A stretch of DNA of 64,000 nt, taken from NCBI RefSeq assembly GCF_902702775.1, contig NZ_LR738724.1, forward strand, positions 186,001-250,000, read 5' to 3'. The stretch comes from Streptococcus suis (GTDB taxonomy: Bacteria > Bacillota > Bacilli > Lactobacillales > Streptococcaceae). The notes beneath the pieces are model-generated. The model saw only the letters and a list, made by a program, of their open reading frames with translations, was not told the origin of the DNA and searched no databases. Position numbers and translations under genes: made by a program. Positions 45,654 to 54,153 of the stretch are shown one piece after another (the stretch's first letter is position 1; each line of letters starts with the position of its first letter).

Positions 45654-46452
45654 AGTCTACATAAAGTTTGGATTGATTATTCAACCAACTATAAAGAAGT
45701 CCGATAAAGAGACCGCCACCCACGTAGTTTCCTAGTCCAGAAAAGAGGAAATTACTTAGTACACTTAATAGAGTCATTCCCTCAACTGGTCCACCATTTG
45801 CAAAAAAGGCCAATGAGAAAAGGGAGAAGTTTGCGATGACGTGCTCATATCCCAAGAAAGCAAAGATAAAGATGATGAAAATAACGGAAATGAGACGTCC
45901 GGCATCATCTTTGATGCGTAAGAAGGTAAATACGCCGATATTCACAACAATATTAGCAAAGATTCCTTCAATAAACTGGGTAAGAGGTGTTTTTTCTAGT
46001 TTTGTCACTGTCGCTTCAAATAGGTAGCTGTGAGCATCAACGTGCTGATAAGGCAGTGTCAATGAAACCAAGTAACAAACAAGGACAGCACCGATAAAGT
46101 TGAAAAGGATACAGGTTGCCAACATCTTGAGGGCTGTTTTAGTAGGAATCGTTTTTCGATGGCTGGCTACTGTCATATACATCATGTTGGATGTTCCTAG
46201 TTCGGCATTCATATATAAAATCATGAGTAGCCCCCAACCAAACATCAACCCATAGCTAAATTTCCCGAGTCCTTCTGCGACATGGTTGAGTTTATCTGCG
46301 GTATAAAGAGAAATGACAATCCCCAAACCTAGATAGAGGCTGGCTAACATCGATCGAACAGCGTAGGCAGAAAAACTGTGTTCAAACAAATCTGCTTTTT
46401 TCTTAATGCTTTTTTCAATTGTATATAGTAGTGTATCTTGGGTAGCTCCCAT
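45652..46452 (-). CDS. Formate/nitrite transporter family channel
   Basis: 266 residues, six membrane segments. Family features include MNAELGTSNMMYMTVA, a central ILFNFIGAVL segment and the FLGYEHVIANFSLF motif close to the pore. A formate channel role suits a fermenting streptococcus with pyruvate formate-lyase; nitrite is the alternative. A cre-like sequence lies upstream (46486-46500) after a possible -10, so CcpA repression is plausible. Confidence 0.85.
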   Translation of the reverse strand: MGATQDTLLYTIEKSIKKKADLFEHSFSAYAVRSMLASLYLGLGIVISLYTADKLNHVAEGLGKFSYGLMFGWGLLMILYMNAELGTSNMMYMTVASHRKTIPTKTALKMLATCILFNFIGAVLVCYLVSLTLPYQHVDAHSYLFEATVTKLEKTPLTQFIEGIFANIVVNIGVFTFLRIKDDAGRLISVIFIIFIFAFLGYEHVIANFSLFSLAFFANGGPVEGMTLLSVLSNFLFSGLGNYVGGGLFIGLLYSWLNNQSKLYVD

Positions 46453-46485
46453 CCTAATCTCCTCACTTTATCTACTACTTTTATA

Positions 46486-46500
46486 GGGTAAACGTTTTCT
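46486..46500. promoter_or_regulatory. cre-like site between divergent channel genes
   Basis: GGGTAAACGTTTTCT keeps the cre core with two outer mismatches. It lies 34 bases upstream of the formate-channel start codon, and about 95 bases upstream of the glycerol-facilitator start. Confidence 0.5.
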
Positions 46501-46593
46501 TTTTGTCGAATGGCTTTACTTTGTTTATTATACTTGATAAAATGGTTGTTGTCCAAAAAAAATTTAACTTTTGAAAGGAAATATAAGAAAAAT

Positions 46594-47439
46594 ATGGATG
46601 TTACATGGACAGTGAAATATATCACTGAATTTTTAGCGACTGCACTCCTTATTATCATTGGTAATGGTACAGTTGCAAACGTTGATTTAAAAGGCACAAA
46701 AGGAAACAACTCTGGTTGGATTCTCATTGCGATTGGCTATGGTTTGGCAGTTATGATGCCAGCATTGATGTTTGGTAACGTTTCTGGTAACCATATCAAC
46801 CCAGCCTTCACACTTGGTTTGGCTGTTTCAGGTCTCTTCCCTTGGGCTCACGTTGCTCAATACATTGTTGCTCAATTGTTAGGCGCAATGTTTGGTCAGT
46901 TAGTGGTTGTAGCAGTTTACAAACCTTACTTCTTGAAAACTGAAAATTCTAACCATATTCTTGGTTCATTCTCAACTATCAGTGCGCTTGATAACGGAAC
47001 AAAAGAAAGCCGTAAAGCTGCGACAACTAATGGTTTCTTGAATGAGTTCGTTGGTTCATTTGTATTGTTCTTCGGTGCCCTTGCTTTGACCAAACATTTC
47101 TTTGGTGCAGAGTTGGTTGGTAAATTGATTGAACAAGGCTATGATAAAACAGTCGCTGAGACAATGACTGCTCCCTATACTGCAGGTTCAATTGCAGTTG
47201 CTCACTTAGGCATTGGTTTCCTAGTTATGGCACTTGTTGCGGCTCTTGGTGGTCCAACAGGTCCTGGTCTTAACCCAGCACGTGACCTTGGTCCACGTAT
47301 CGTCCATGCCCTTCTTCCAAAATCTGTTCTTGGTGAAAACAAGGCTGATTCAAAATGGTGGTATGCTTGGGTTGGTGTATGTGCTCCAATTATCGCATCA
47401 ATTGCCGCTGTTGCACTATTCAAATTCTTGTATCTATAA
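46594..47439 (+). CDS. Glycerol facilitator / aquaglyceroporin (Gla-type)
   Basis: 281-residue MIP channel. The two half-helices carry NPA motifs: NHINPAF and GLNPARDLGP. The Asp after the second NPA is typical of glycerol-conducting members. The extra-long loops near residues 110-190 resemble the lactococcal/streptococcal glycerol facilitator-aquaporin group. The start MDVTW at 46594 has only a distant AAAGGAA. A clear terminator follows. A second channel of the same family lies 2.4 kb downstream on the other strand. Confidence 0.88.
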   Translation: MDVTWTVKYITEFLATALLIIIGNGTVANVDLKGTKGNNSGWILIAIGYGLAVMMPALMFGNVSGNHINPAFTLGLAVSGLFPWAHVAQYIVAQLLGAMFGQLVVVAVYKPYFLKTENSNHILGSFSTISALDNGTKESRKAATTNGFLNEFVGSFVLFFGALALTKHFFGAELVGKLIEQGYDKTVAETMTAPYTAGSIAVAHLGIGFLVMALVAALGGPTGPGLNPARDLGPRIVHALLPKSVLGENKADSKWWYAWVGVCAPIIASIAAVALFKFLYL

Positions 47440-47446
47440 TATAGAG

Positions 47447-47467
47447 AACCCGATTCGTCGGGTTTTT
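47447..47467 (+). terminator. Terminator after the glycerol facilitator
   Basis: AACCCGA pairs with TCGGGTT, followed by T residues. Confidence 0.8.
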
Positions 47468-47568
47468 CTTTTTCTCTTGGTATATCCAATGTAAAGTTGT
47501 CTGCTCTGCTATTTTTCCAAAAACTATGCTACAATAAAGCTAGAAAAAATCGGAAAAGAGGCTAGAAT

Positions 47569-49089
47569 ATGTCAGATGTTATTGCTTTTGGCTATGGAAG
47601 CAGTCGAGCAGAGATGCAGCTCAAGCGACTCAATCGTCATGGAATCATCGCAGGTGCGACAGGTACAGGGAAGACCGTGACCTTAAAGGTCTTGGCGGAG
47701 CAGTTAAGTGATGCGGGAATCCCGGTCTTTCTATCGGACATCAAGGGTGATTTGAATAGTTTGGTTGCGGCCAATACCAAGGAGATTGACCCTAGTCGTC
47801 TAGAGAAGACTCACTATACAGATTATAGTCCCGTAGCTTATCCAGTTGAGTTGTGGGATGTCTTGGGGGAAAATGGGACTCCTGTCCGCATGACTATTTC
47901 AGAGCTGGGGCCTGTCTTATTGACGCGCTTACTGGGTTTGAATGATACTCAGGAGTCCATCTTGAATATCGTTTTCAGCGTGGCAGATGAGCGTGGTCTT
48001 CTCTTGATTGACTTAATGGACCTGCGTGCTATGCTCAATTTTGTGGCTGAAAATGCAGCAGAGCTGAGCCAATATTATGGAAATATTCCAGCTCGTTCGG
48101 TTGGTGCTATCTTACGTAGTCTGGTCGTTTTGGAGCAACAAGGTGGTAAGATTTTCTTCGGTGAGCCAAGCCTTGACATTGCTGACTTGATGCGTACAGC
48201 AGAAGATGGCCGTGGTGTTATTAACGTTCTTCAAGCTACTGAGCTGTTCAATCAACCAACTCTTTATTCGACAGTCCTGCTCAGCCTTTTGTCAGAACTC
48301 TATGAAGTGCTGCCTGAGGTGGGCGATTTGGACAAACCTAAGATGGTCTTCTTCTTTGACGAGGCTCATGTTCTCTTCAAAGATGCTCCAAAAGTTCTTC
48401 TTGAAAAGATTGAATTAATTGTTCGTTTGATTCGTTCAAAAGGTGTAGGTGTCTTCTTTGTAACGCAGAATCCGACGGATATTCCTGATAGCGTGGCAGC
48501 CCAGCTGGGAAATCGCATCCAACACGGTCTTCGCGCCTTTACACCAAAAGAGCTCAAAACAGTTGCGACTGTTGCCGAAACCTTCCGTCAAGAAGGTGAT
48601 AAGGATTTGGCTAAGGTCATTCAGGAGTTGCAAGTGGGGGAAGCTGTTGTGTCTACCCTTCAAGCAGATGGCACACCAAGCTTTGCGGATCGGGTTTTGA
48701 TTTATCCACCGAAGAGTATGCTTGGAACGGTGGAGCCGAGCGCCCTCTTGTCAGTCATCAACAACTCTCCTTTGATGGAAAAATATGCTGACGCGATCAA
48801 CCGTGAATCTGCCCACGAGCAGATTTTAGCCATGACAGAGGCCAAAGAAGCCGAACTCATCAAAAAAGCCGAGCAGGCCGAGGCGGAAAAACAGGCTAAG
48901 GCAGCCGCAAAAATGGAAGAGAAAGCCCAGAAAGAAGCGGCTAAAACAGCACAAAAAGCTAGTCAGCCAGCCAGTCGCAAAACAGATTCCATGATGGACC
49001 GCTTTACCAAGAACCTGATGAGCCAGGTCGGACGGGAAGTTGGGCGCGTGGTGACTCGTGGCATTATGGGCATGTTAAAAGGAAAATAA
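47569..49089 (+). CDS. HerA-like ATPase (DUF853 family)
   Basis: 506 residues. Walker A GATGTGKTVTLK near residue 30, Walker B VFFFDEAH, and the QNPTDIPDSVAAQLGNR segment are characteristic of the DUF853/YjgR branch of HerA-FtsK-type ATPases. The C-terminus (about 415-480) is a highly charged Ala/Lys/Glu-rich coiled coil. The cellular role is not established. It is monocistronic and ends with a terminator. Confidence 0.85.
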   Translation: MSDVIAFGYGSSRAEMQLKRLNRHGIIAGATGTGKTVTLKVLAEQLSDAGIPVFLSDIKGDLNSLVAANTKEIDPSRLEKTHYTDYSPVAYPVELWDVLGENGTPVRMTISELGPVLLTRLLGLNDTQESILNIVFSVADERGLLLIDLMDLRAMLNFVAENAAELSQYYGNIPARSVGAILRSLVVLEQQGGKIFFGEPSLDIADLMRTAEDGRGVINVLQATELFNQPTLYSTVLLSLLSELYEVLPEVGDLDKPKMVFFFDEAHVLFKDAPKVLLEKIELIVRLIRSKGVGVFFVTQNPTDIPDSVAAQLGNRIQHGLRAFTPKELKTVATVAETFRQEGDKDLAKVIQELQVGEAVVSTLQADGTPSFADRVLIYPPKSMLGTVEPSALLSVINNSPLMEKYADAINRESAHEQILAMTEAKEAELIKKAEQAEAEKQAKAAAKMEEKAQKEAAKTAQKASQPASRKTDSMMDRFTKNLMSQVGREVGRVVTRGIMGMLKGK

Positions 49090-49097
49090 AGGACTAG

Positions 49098-49124
49098 ACT
49101 GAGAAGGAAACTTCTCAGTTTTTT
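49098..49124 (+). terminator. Terminator after the HerA-like gene
   Basis: ACTGAGAAG pairs with CTTCTCAGT around GAAA, followed by a run of T. Confidence 0.85.
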
Positions 49125-49200
49125 ATCTAGACAAAGTTCTTGCCAGATGCCACAAAATTCATTAAAATAAACACAAATCACTAGTTAGTAGGGAGTTGCC

Positions 49201-49815
49201 ATGACTGATCAATTGCAGGCATTATTGAAAGACTATCAGCCCCAGCCCTTGGGTGAAAAACGTTCCTATGCGGTCTTCTTGCCCTTAGTCTGGTCAGACA
49301 ATCAGTGGCAGGTCTTATATGAGATTCGGAGCGAGTCCATTTCTCAACCGGGAGAAGTCTCCTTCCCAGGTGGTGGAATTGATGAAGGCGAGACAGCAGA
49401 AGAAGCTGCCATTCGTGAGGTTATAGAAGAACTTGACATTCAACAGGAACAAATTGAGTTGCTAGGGGAAATCGATTATCTAGTTTTTGGCCGCTCGACG
49501 ATTCGCTGTTTTGTCGGTCGACTTCACTTGGACTGGCAGACTCTTCAACCCAATGATGAAGTGGCTCGATTCTTTACAGTTCCACTGGAAACCTTGCTGA
49601 AAACGGCCCCTGTCTATTATCAACTGGATTCACAGATTGTCCCAGATTGTGACTTTCCCTTTGAACGTTTGAGAGGCGGGGTTGACTATCCTTTCAGTCA
49701 TCACAAACGCTCCGTCCCCTTTTATGAAAATCTACCAGAAAATATCTGGGGAATGACTGCTCAATTTACCCATCGGTTTGTGGAAATCATAAATCAAAAA
49801 ACTTCGCCCAGATGA
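49201..49815 (+). CDS. Nudix hydrolase, CoA pyrophosphatase-like
   Basis: 204 residues. The Nudix box is visible as GGGIDEGETAEEAAIREV followed by IEELDI; the final Gly of the consensus is Asp here. The upstream SISQPGEVSFPGG and the overall length fit the CoA pyrophosphatase (YeaB/NudL-like) group. It probably cleaves CoA or related pyrophosphates. Converges on aqpZ with a shared terminator. Confidence 0.85.
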   Translation: MTDQLQALLKDYQPQPLGEKRSYAVFLPLVWSDNQWQVLYEIRSESISQPGEVSFPGGGIDEGETAEEAAIREVIEELDIQQEQIELLGEIDYLVFGRSTIRCFVGRLHLDWQTLQPNDEVARFFTVPLETLLKTAPVYYQLDSQIVPDCDFPFERLRGGVDYPFSHHKRSVPFYENLPENIWGMTAQFTHRFVEIINQKTSPR

Positions 49816-49826
49816 GCGAAGTTTTC
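49796..49826. terminator. Bidirectional terminator between Nudix and aquaporin genes
   Basis: AACTTCGC pairs with GCGAAGTT, flanked by A and T runs. It overlaps the Nudix stop codon. Confidence 0.8.
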
Positions 49827-49858
49827 TGTTTTTGTTAACATCTCAAATGACGTTGAAC

Positions 49859-50527
49859 TTATTTTTCAGTTTCCAATAAATGTTGACCTACTAGGGCAGC
49901 AAGTGCAGCACCAACTAGCGGAGCAAGGATAAAGACCCAAACCTGGCTAAGTGCAGTTCCACCTACAAAAAGAGCTGGTGCCAAGCTACGTGCTGGGTTA
50001 ACTGAAAGACCTGTCACGTTCAAGCCCAAGATGATGAGCAAAGTTAAAGTCAAGCCAATAACAAGACCTGCAATTTTTCCGTTGCCCTTGCTTGCGGAAG
50101 TGACTGTAACGATAACCAAAACAAAGATAAAGGTTGCGATTGCTTCAAACAAGAAAGCACCTGCGGCATTTACAGTTGTAAATCCGTTTTCTCCTAAACT
50201 TGCTGTTGAAAGTCCAGCATTTGACAAGAAGAAAATCAAGGTTGATGAGGCAAGGATTGCTCCCAAAATTTGTGCAGCCACGTAAGTAGCAAATTCTTGT
50301 GCATTCAAACGTTTGTTGATGAACATCGCCAATGAAACAGCAGGGTTCAAGTGTGCACCTGAAACGGTACCGATACTGTAAGCAGCCGCTACGATAGAAA
50401 GACCAAAGGCAAATGCAATTCCAAGATGACCAAGACCATCTACACCATTACCAAAAACAACAGCGCCAGTCCCGATAAAGACTAACATAAATGTACCGAT
50501 AAATTCGGCTAAAAACTTTTTAGACAT
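49859..50527 (-). CDS. aqpZ: Aquaporin Z-like channel
   Basis: 222-residue MIP channel. Two NPA motifs (AHLNPAVSLA, SVNPARSLAP) and short loops fit a water-selective aquaporin; Ser after the second NPAR contrasts with Asp in the nearby glycerol facilitator. The start MSKKFLAEFIG at 50527 follows GGAGG; the longer open frame up to 50662 has no matching homologous sequence and runs into hairpin-rich DNA. Confidence 0.9.
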   Translation of the reverse strand: MSKKFLAEFIGTFMLVFIGTGAVVFGNGVDGLGHLGIAFAFGLSIVAAAYSIGTVSGAHLNPAVSLAMFINKRLNAQEFATYVAAQILGAILASSTLIFFLSNAGLSTASLGENGFTTVNAAGAFLFEAIATFIFVLVIVTVTSASKGNGKIAGLVIGLTLTLLIILGLNVTGLSVNPARSLAPALFVGGTALSQVWVFILAPLVGAALAALVGQHLLETEK

Positions 50528-50635
50528 GTTTTTTCCTCCAGTCACATAGCAAAACATTTTCATGAAAATTTCAAGAAAATAGACCTTGAACTTGTGCCAG
50601 CGGATGGGAAAGGTTAAAATATTCCTCTCAGATAC

Positions 50636-50745
50636 AGTTAGCTTTTTGTTACTTTTTGCCAAAAAGTAACGTTTTTGTAGTTTTGACAGTCCTGTGGTCC
50701 ATCAAAACTACAAACGCTCTCCGAGGGGGCTTGCAGACGGCTAAC
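50636..50745. other. Structured intergenic element (multi-hairpin, three-way-junction-like)
   Basis: GTTAGC (50636-50641) and GCTAAC (50740-50745) enclose two strong hairpins. One is GTTACTTTTT-GCC-AAAAAGTAAC (50648-50670, perfect). The other is TTTGTAGTTTTGA/TCAAAACTACAAA (about 50674-50714, 13-bp stem, 15-base loop). CTC/GAG and a G-run follow. It could be a structured RNA, a repeat element or a recombination site at the left edge of the defence block. I do not recognise the family. Confidence 0.5.
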
Positions 50746-50767
50746 CCAAAAATAAGAAAATAAGAAT

Positions 50768-50807
50768 GCACCATTTTTGGTGCGTTATCCGTTTTTTATG
50801 GTATAAT
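50768..50807 (+). promoter_or_regulatory. pezAT promoter with palindromic operator
   Basis: GCACCA-TTTT-TGGTGC (50768-50783) is a perfect 6-bp-arm palindrome over the expected -35 region. The -10 TATAAT lies at 50802-50807. PezA, an XRE-type antitoxin, autoregulates pezAT in S. pneumoniae, so this is its likely site. Confidence 0.65.
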
Positions 50808-50835
50808 GAAAGCAAATATGAGGAGGTCTTTATCT

Positions 50836-51312
50836 ATGATTGGAGACAACATCAAGTCACTACGTCGGACACACGATTTAACACAGCCAGAATTTGCGAA
50901 AATGGTTGGGATTTCACGCAATAGCCTGAGTCGTTATGAAAATGGGACCAGTACGGTTTCAACAGAACTTATCGACCGTATTTGTCAGAAATTTAATGTC
51001 TCTTATATCGATATTGTAGGGGAGGACAAGATGTTAACACCTGTTGAAGATTACCAATTGACTTTAAAAGTAGAAGTGATAAAAGAACGTGGAGCAGCCA
51101 TTTTATCACAGCTTTATAGATATCAGGATAGTCAAGATATTGCTTTTGATGATGAAACAAATCCTTGGATTCTCATGAGTGATGATTTGGCTGAATTGAT
51201 CAATACGAAAATTTACCTTGTCGATACTTTCGATGAAATCGAGCGTTACAATGGCTATTTAGACGGTATTGAGCGGATGTTAGATATGGTGCATCATCGG
51301 GTGGTGGCTTAA
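50836..51312 (+). CDS. pezA: Antitoxin PezA
   Basis: 158 residues, the length of pneumococcal PezA. The N-terminal XRE helix-turn-helix (about 1-66: LTQPEFAKMVGISRNSLSRYE) binds DNA, and the C-terminal helical part neutralises the toxin. The ATG at 50836 follows AGGAGG; the open frame from 50806 is longer but lacks a site. TAATG joins it to pezT (1-base overlap). It probably represses the whole downstream block through the palindrome at 50768-50783. Confidence 0.93.
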   Translation: MIGDNIKSLRRTHDLTQPEFAKMVGISRNSLSRYENGTSTVSTELIDRICQKFNVSYIDIVGEDKMLTPVEDYQLTLKVEVIKERGAAILSQLYRYQDSQDIAFDDETNPWILMSDDLAELINTKIYLVDTFDEIERYNGYLDGIERMLDMVHHRVVA

Positions 51313-52106
51313 TGAAGTTGGAAGAATTTAGTGTGGCTGAGTTTCAGAAAGCTTTACAACGAACAATTCGGGCTTTAACCCGAGGAAAGACGATTCCAGA
51401 TCAACCGAAAGCTATCTTACTTGGTGGACAAAGCGGAGCAGGTAAGACGACTATTCATCGTATCAAGCAAAAAGAATTTCAAGGCAATATCATTATCATC
51501 GATGGTGATAGCTACCGCTCTCAACATCCCAATTACTTAGCCCTGCAAGAAAAGTATGGCAGGGACAGCGTGGACTATACCAAGGGATTTGCAGGAAAAA
51601 TGGTAGAGCATCTGGTTGACGAACTCAGCACGCAGGGTTATCATTTGCTGATTGAAGGGACTTTGCGTACCACTCAAGTTCCTTGTCAGACTGCTCAATT
51701 ATTAGCTTCGAAAGGATACCAAGTTTCTTTAGCTGTAATTGGTACCAAACCAGAGCTTTCTTATCTCAGCACCTTGATTCGTTACGAAGAGCTTTATGCC
51801 ATCGATCCCAATCAGGCCAGGGCAACACCAAAAGAACACCACGATGGGATTGTTGATAACTTGGTTGATAACTTGAGGGAGTTAGAAAGTGAAAAACTCT
51901 TTGACCAGATTCAAATTTATCAAAGAGATAAAACTTGTGTCTATGATTCTGAAACTGATGAAGGTTCCGCAGCAGAAGTGCTACAAGAATGCCTCTTTGG
52001 AAAATGGAATAAAGTCGAGGAAGAGATGTTGAAGGTGGGACAAGAGCGGTTGAGGGAGTTGTGTAACAGAGATAGAGAGGAAAATTATGAAAATAAAAAA
52101 AATTAA
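51312..52106 (+). CDS. pezT: Zeta toxin PezT
   Basis: 264-residue zeta-family toxin, a kinase that phosphorylates UDP-N-acetylglucosamine and so blocks peptidoglycan synthesis. Walker A LLGGQSGAGKTT (about 36-47), the IIIDGDSYR segment with conserved Asp near 64-66, and LIEGTLRT are visible. It is slightly longer than the roughly 253 residues of pneumococcal PezT; its last 12-13 residues are a charged, Asn/Lys-rich tail encoded by DNA that overlaps gajA. The last 20 bases are shared with gajA, and the gajA ribosome site lies inside this gene. Confidence 0.92.
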   Translation: MKLEEFSVAEFQKALQRTIRALTRGKTIPDQPKAILLGGQSGAGKTTIHRIKQKEFQGNIIIIDGDSYRSQHPNYLALQEKYGRDSVDYTKGFAGKMVEHLVDELSTQGYHLLIEGTLRTTQVPCQTAQLLASKGYQVSLAVIGTKPELSYLSTLIRYEELYAIDPNQARATPKEHHDGIVDNLVDNLRELESEKLFDQIQIYQRDKTCVYDSETDEGSAAEVLQECLFGKWNKVEEEMLKVGQERLRELCNRDREENYENKKN

Positions 52107-54153
52107 TGTTCAAAATTATCGTCTATTGAAGGATTTTTCTTTAGAGTTGAAGAGTGAATTGTCATTAATTGTTGGAAAAAACAATTGCGGTAAAACATCA
52201 GTTTTATCTGTATTGGAAAAGATAATCAATAAAAGTTCTAGTTTAACCTGGGAAGATATAAATTTACATCATAGAAAAGTAATTTTTGAAAATATAAAAA
52301 AGGTCTCAGATACCCCTGACTCGGAATTAGAGCCTATTTTAGGAATAAACCTTCAAATTTGGATTCAGTACTCAGAAGAAGATTCTTATCAAAACATCCA
52401 GCCATTTATGATGGATTTAAATCCTGATAATAATTTTATCATTCTTGAATTTTCGTATATAATTCCTATTCAAAAACTCCGTGACTTAAATAACAAGATT
52501 AGTGACTTCATAGATGATTTTTCAAGTTTTGAGTCATTTATGAAGAAAAATATGAGTGAATTTTTCGATATGCAAGTTTTTTCACTAGGGTACGATCCTG
52601 CTACTCAAAAATTGACGGAAGAAAAGTCTGATTTACTTGAAATGAAAGACATTCATAAAGTTATTAAAGTAAAAGGAATTAGTGCAAGTCGCGAAGTATC
52701 AAATAAGGAAAATAACCGTTCGTTATCTAAAACATCAAATCTATTTTATAAATCAAATAATGGTGATGATATTGATAATGCTGCAAAAAATTTACTTCAA
52801 TCTGCAATTATAGAGGCAGATGAAGCTTTAACCAAAGCGTATAGTGGGGATGGTAACAGCAAAGGGATTTTTACTCAGGTATTTGAACGAGTAAAAAGAT
52901 TTGGTGGAAGTGATGGTGAGGCAGAACTAGCAATTTATTCGTCTCTGTCTGAAAAAGATATTATAAGTAATAATACAACACTATATTATAGACACGATGG
53001 TAGTTTGTTGCCAGAAACCTATAATGGATTGGGGTATTTAAATCTATACGGAATGATTTTTGAAATTGAGACTTTAATGTCAGATATAAAAAATAAACCT
53101 GCTGATATTAATTTGGTTTATATTGAGGAGCCAGAGTCGCATACACACCCACAATTGCAATATGTTTTTATCAAGAATATAAAAGATTTATTAGCAGAAC
53201 ATGTAGAGGAGCTTAAAAGAAAAGGTAATACATACGACATCCAGTCTTTAATTACAACTCACTCATCGCATATTGTATCTGATTGTGATTTTAATGATTT
53301 AATTTATTTTAAGCGCAATAATGGTACTGCCACAGCAAAGGCTTTTAATTCTTTAAAAGAAGAATATGGTATAGATAGACTTGGATATAAATTTGTGAAG
53401 CAATATCTTACTCTTAATAGTAGTGAATTATTTTTCGCTGATAAAGTGATCTGTATTGAGGGTGATACGGAAAGAATTTTACTGCCAACGATGATGCAAA
53501 AGGTGGATATAGCTAATCCGATAAAACAAAATTCAAATATAATGCCATTACTTTCTCAAAACATTTCAATCATTGAAACAGGTGCTCATTCACAAGTATT
53601 TAGGAAACTATTTGAATTTTTAGGAATTAAAGTACTAATTATTACGGACATAGACAGTACGAAGGAAGAAGAAATAACGGATAAAAATGGAAGAGTGCGT
53701 ACTGTTAATAAATCTTGTGCTCCTATAGACGGTACTCATATTAGTAATAACTCTATCATAGATTTTTTTGGAAAAGATAATTTGAAATCTGATGCAAAGA
53801 CTCAATTTGAATTAGTGGCTGAAAAACAAAAAGATGAAAAATGCATTGGGAATTTTCGAATTGCATATCAAATTCCTGAAGATGACAACGGTTATCAGCC
53901 TGCTAGTTTTGAGGATGCCTTTATCGGTTTAAATAAAGAATTCATTATTAAACGAAAAGATGGTCTTATTGAATATGAAGCTTTAGAAAATTTTGATGAT
54001 GGTGAGATAGAAGATTTCTATAAATTTGCTAGGAATAAAGTGAACAAAAAATCTGCATTTGCATCCAGTTTATTATATTTTGAAGATGAGAAAAATACTT
54101 GGAAAGTTCCTAAATATATTTCAGAGGGGTTATTATGGTTGAGAGAACAATAG
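52087..54153 (+). CDS. gajA: Gabija-type OLD-family ATPase/nuclease GajA
   Basis: 688 residues. An N-terminal ABC-type ATPase has Walker A GKNNCGKTS (30-38), an insertion region, and Walker B LVYIEEPESHTHP (343-355) followed by THSSH (391-395). The C-terminal TOPRIM domain carries CIEGDTE (Glu458) and TDIDS (Asp521, Asp523). ATPase plus TOPRIM in one chain defines OLD nucleases; an adjacent UvrD-like helicase makes it class 2, the Gabija pair. In Gabija, GajA nicks phage DNA when nucleotide levels fall. It is longer than the well-known Bacillus cereus GajA (578 residues). GAGAGAGGAAAA precedes the ATG, inside pezT. Visibly A/T-rich. Confidence 0.88.
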   Translation: MKIKKINVQNYRLLKDFSLELKSELSLIVGKNNCGKTSVLSVLEKIINKSSSLTWEDINLHHRKVIFENIKKVSDTPDSELEPILGINLQIWIQYSEEDSYQNIQPFMMDLNPDNNFIILEFSYIIPIQKLRDLNNKISDFIDDFSSFESFMKKNMSEFFDMQVFSLGYDPATQKLTEEKSDLLEMKDIHKVIKVKGISASREVSNKENNRSLSKTSNLFYKSNNGDDIDNAAKNLLQSAIIEADEALTKAYSGDGNSKGIFTQVFERVKRFGGSDGEAELAIYSSLSEKDIISNNTTLYYRHDGSLLPETYNGLGYLNLYGMIFEIETLMSDIKNKPADINLVYIEEPESHTHPQLQYVFIKNIKDLLAEHVEELKRKGNTYDIQSLITTHSSHIVSDCDFNDLIYFKRNNGTATAKAFNSLKEEYGIDRLGYKFVKQYLTLNSSELFFADKVICIEGDTERILLPTMMQKVDIANPIKQNSNIMPLLSQNISIIETGAHSQVFRKLFEFLGIKVLIITDIDSTKEEEITDKNGRVRTVNKSCAPIDGTHISNNSIIDFFGKDNLKSDAKTQFELVAEKQKDEKCIGNFRIAYQIPEDDNGYQPASFEDAFIGLNKEFIIKRKDGLIEYEALENFDDGEIEDFYKFARNKVNKKSAFASSLLYFEDEKNTWKVPKYISEGLLWLREQ

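Noticed and set aside
49859..50662. Longer aquaporin frame starting at 50662
   Set aside because: The extra 45 residues come from hairpin-rich DNA and have no ribosome site; the start at 50527 has GGAGG and matches the family.
51766..52113. Minus-strand frame over the end of pezT
   Set aside because: It is antisense to the toxin gene, lacks a ribosome site and has no recognisable features.
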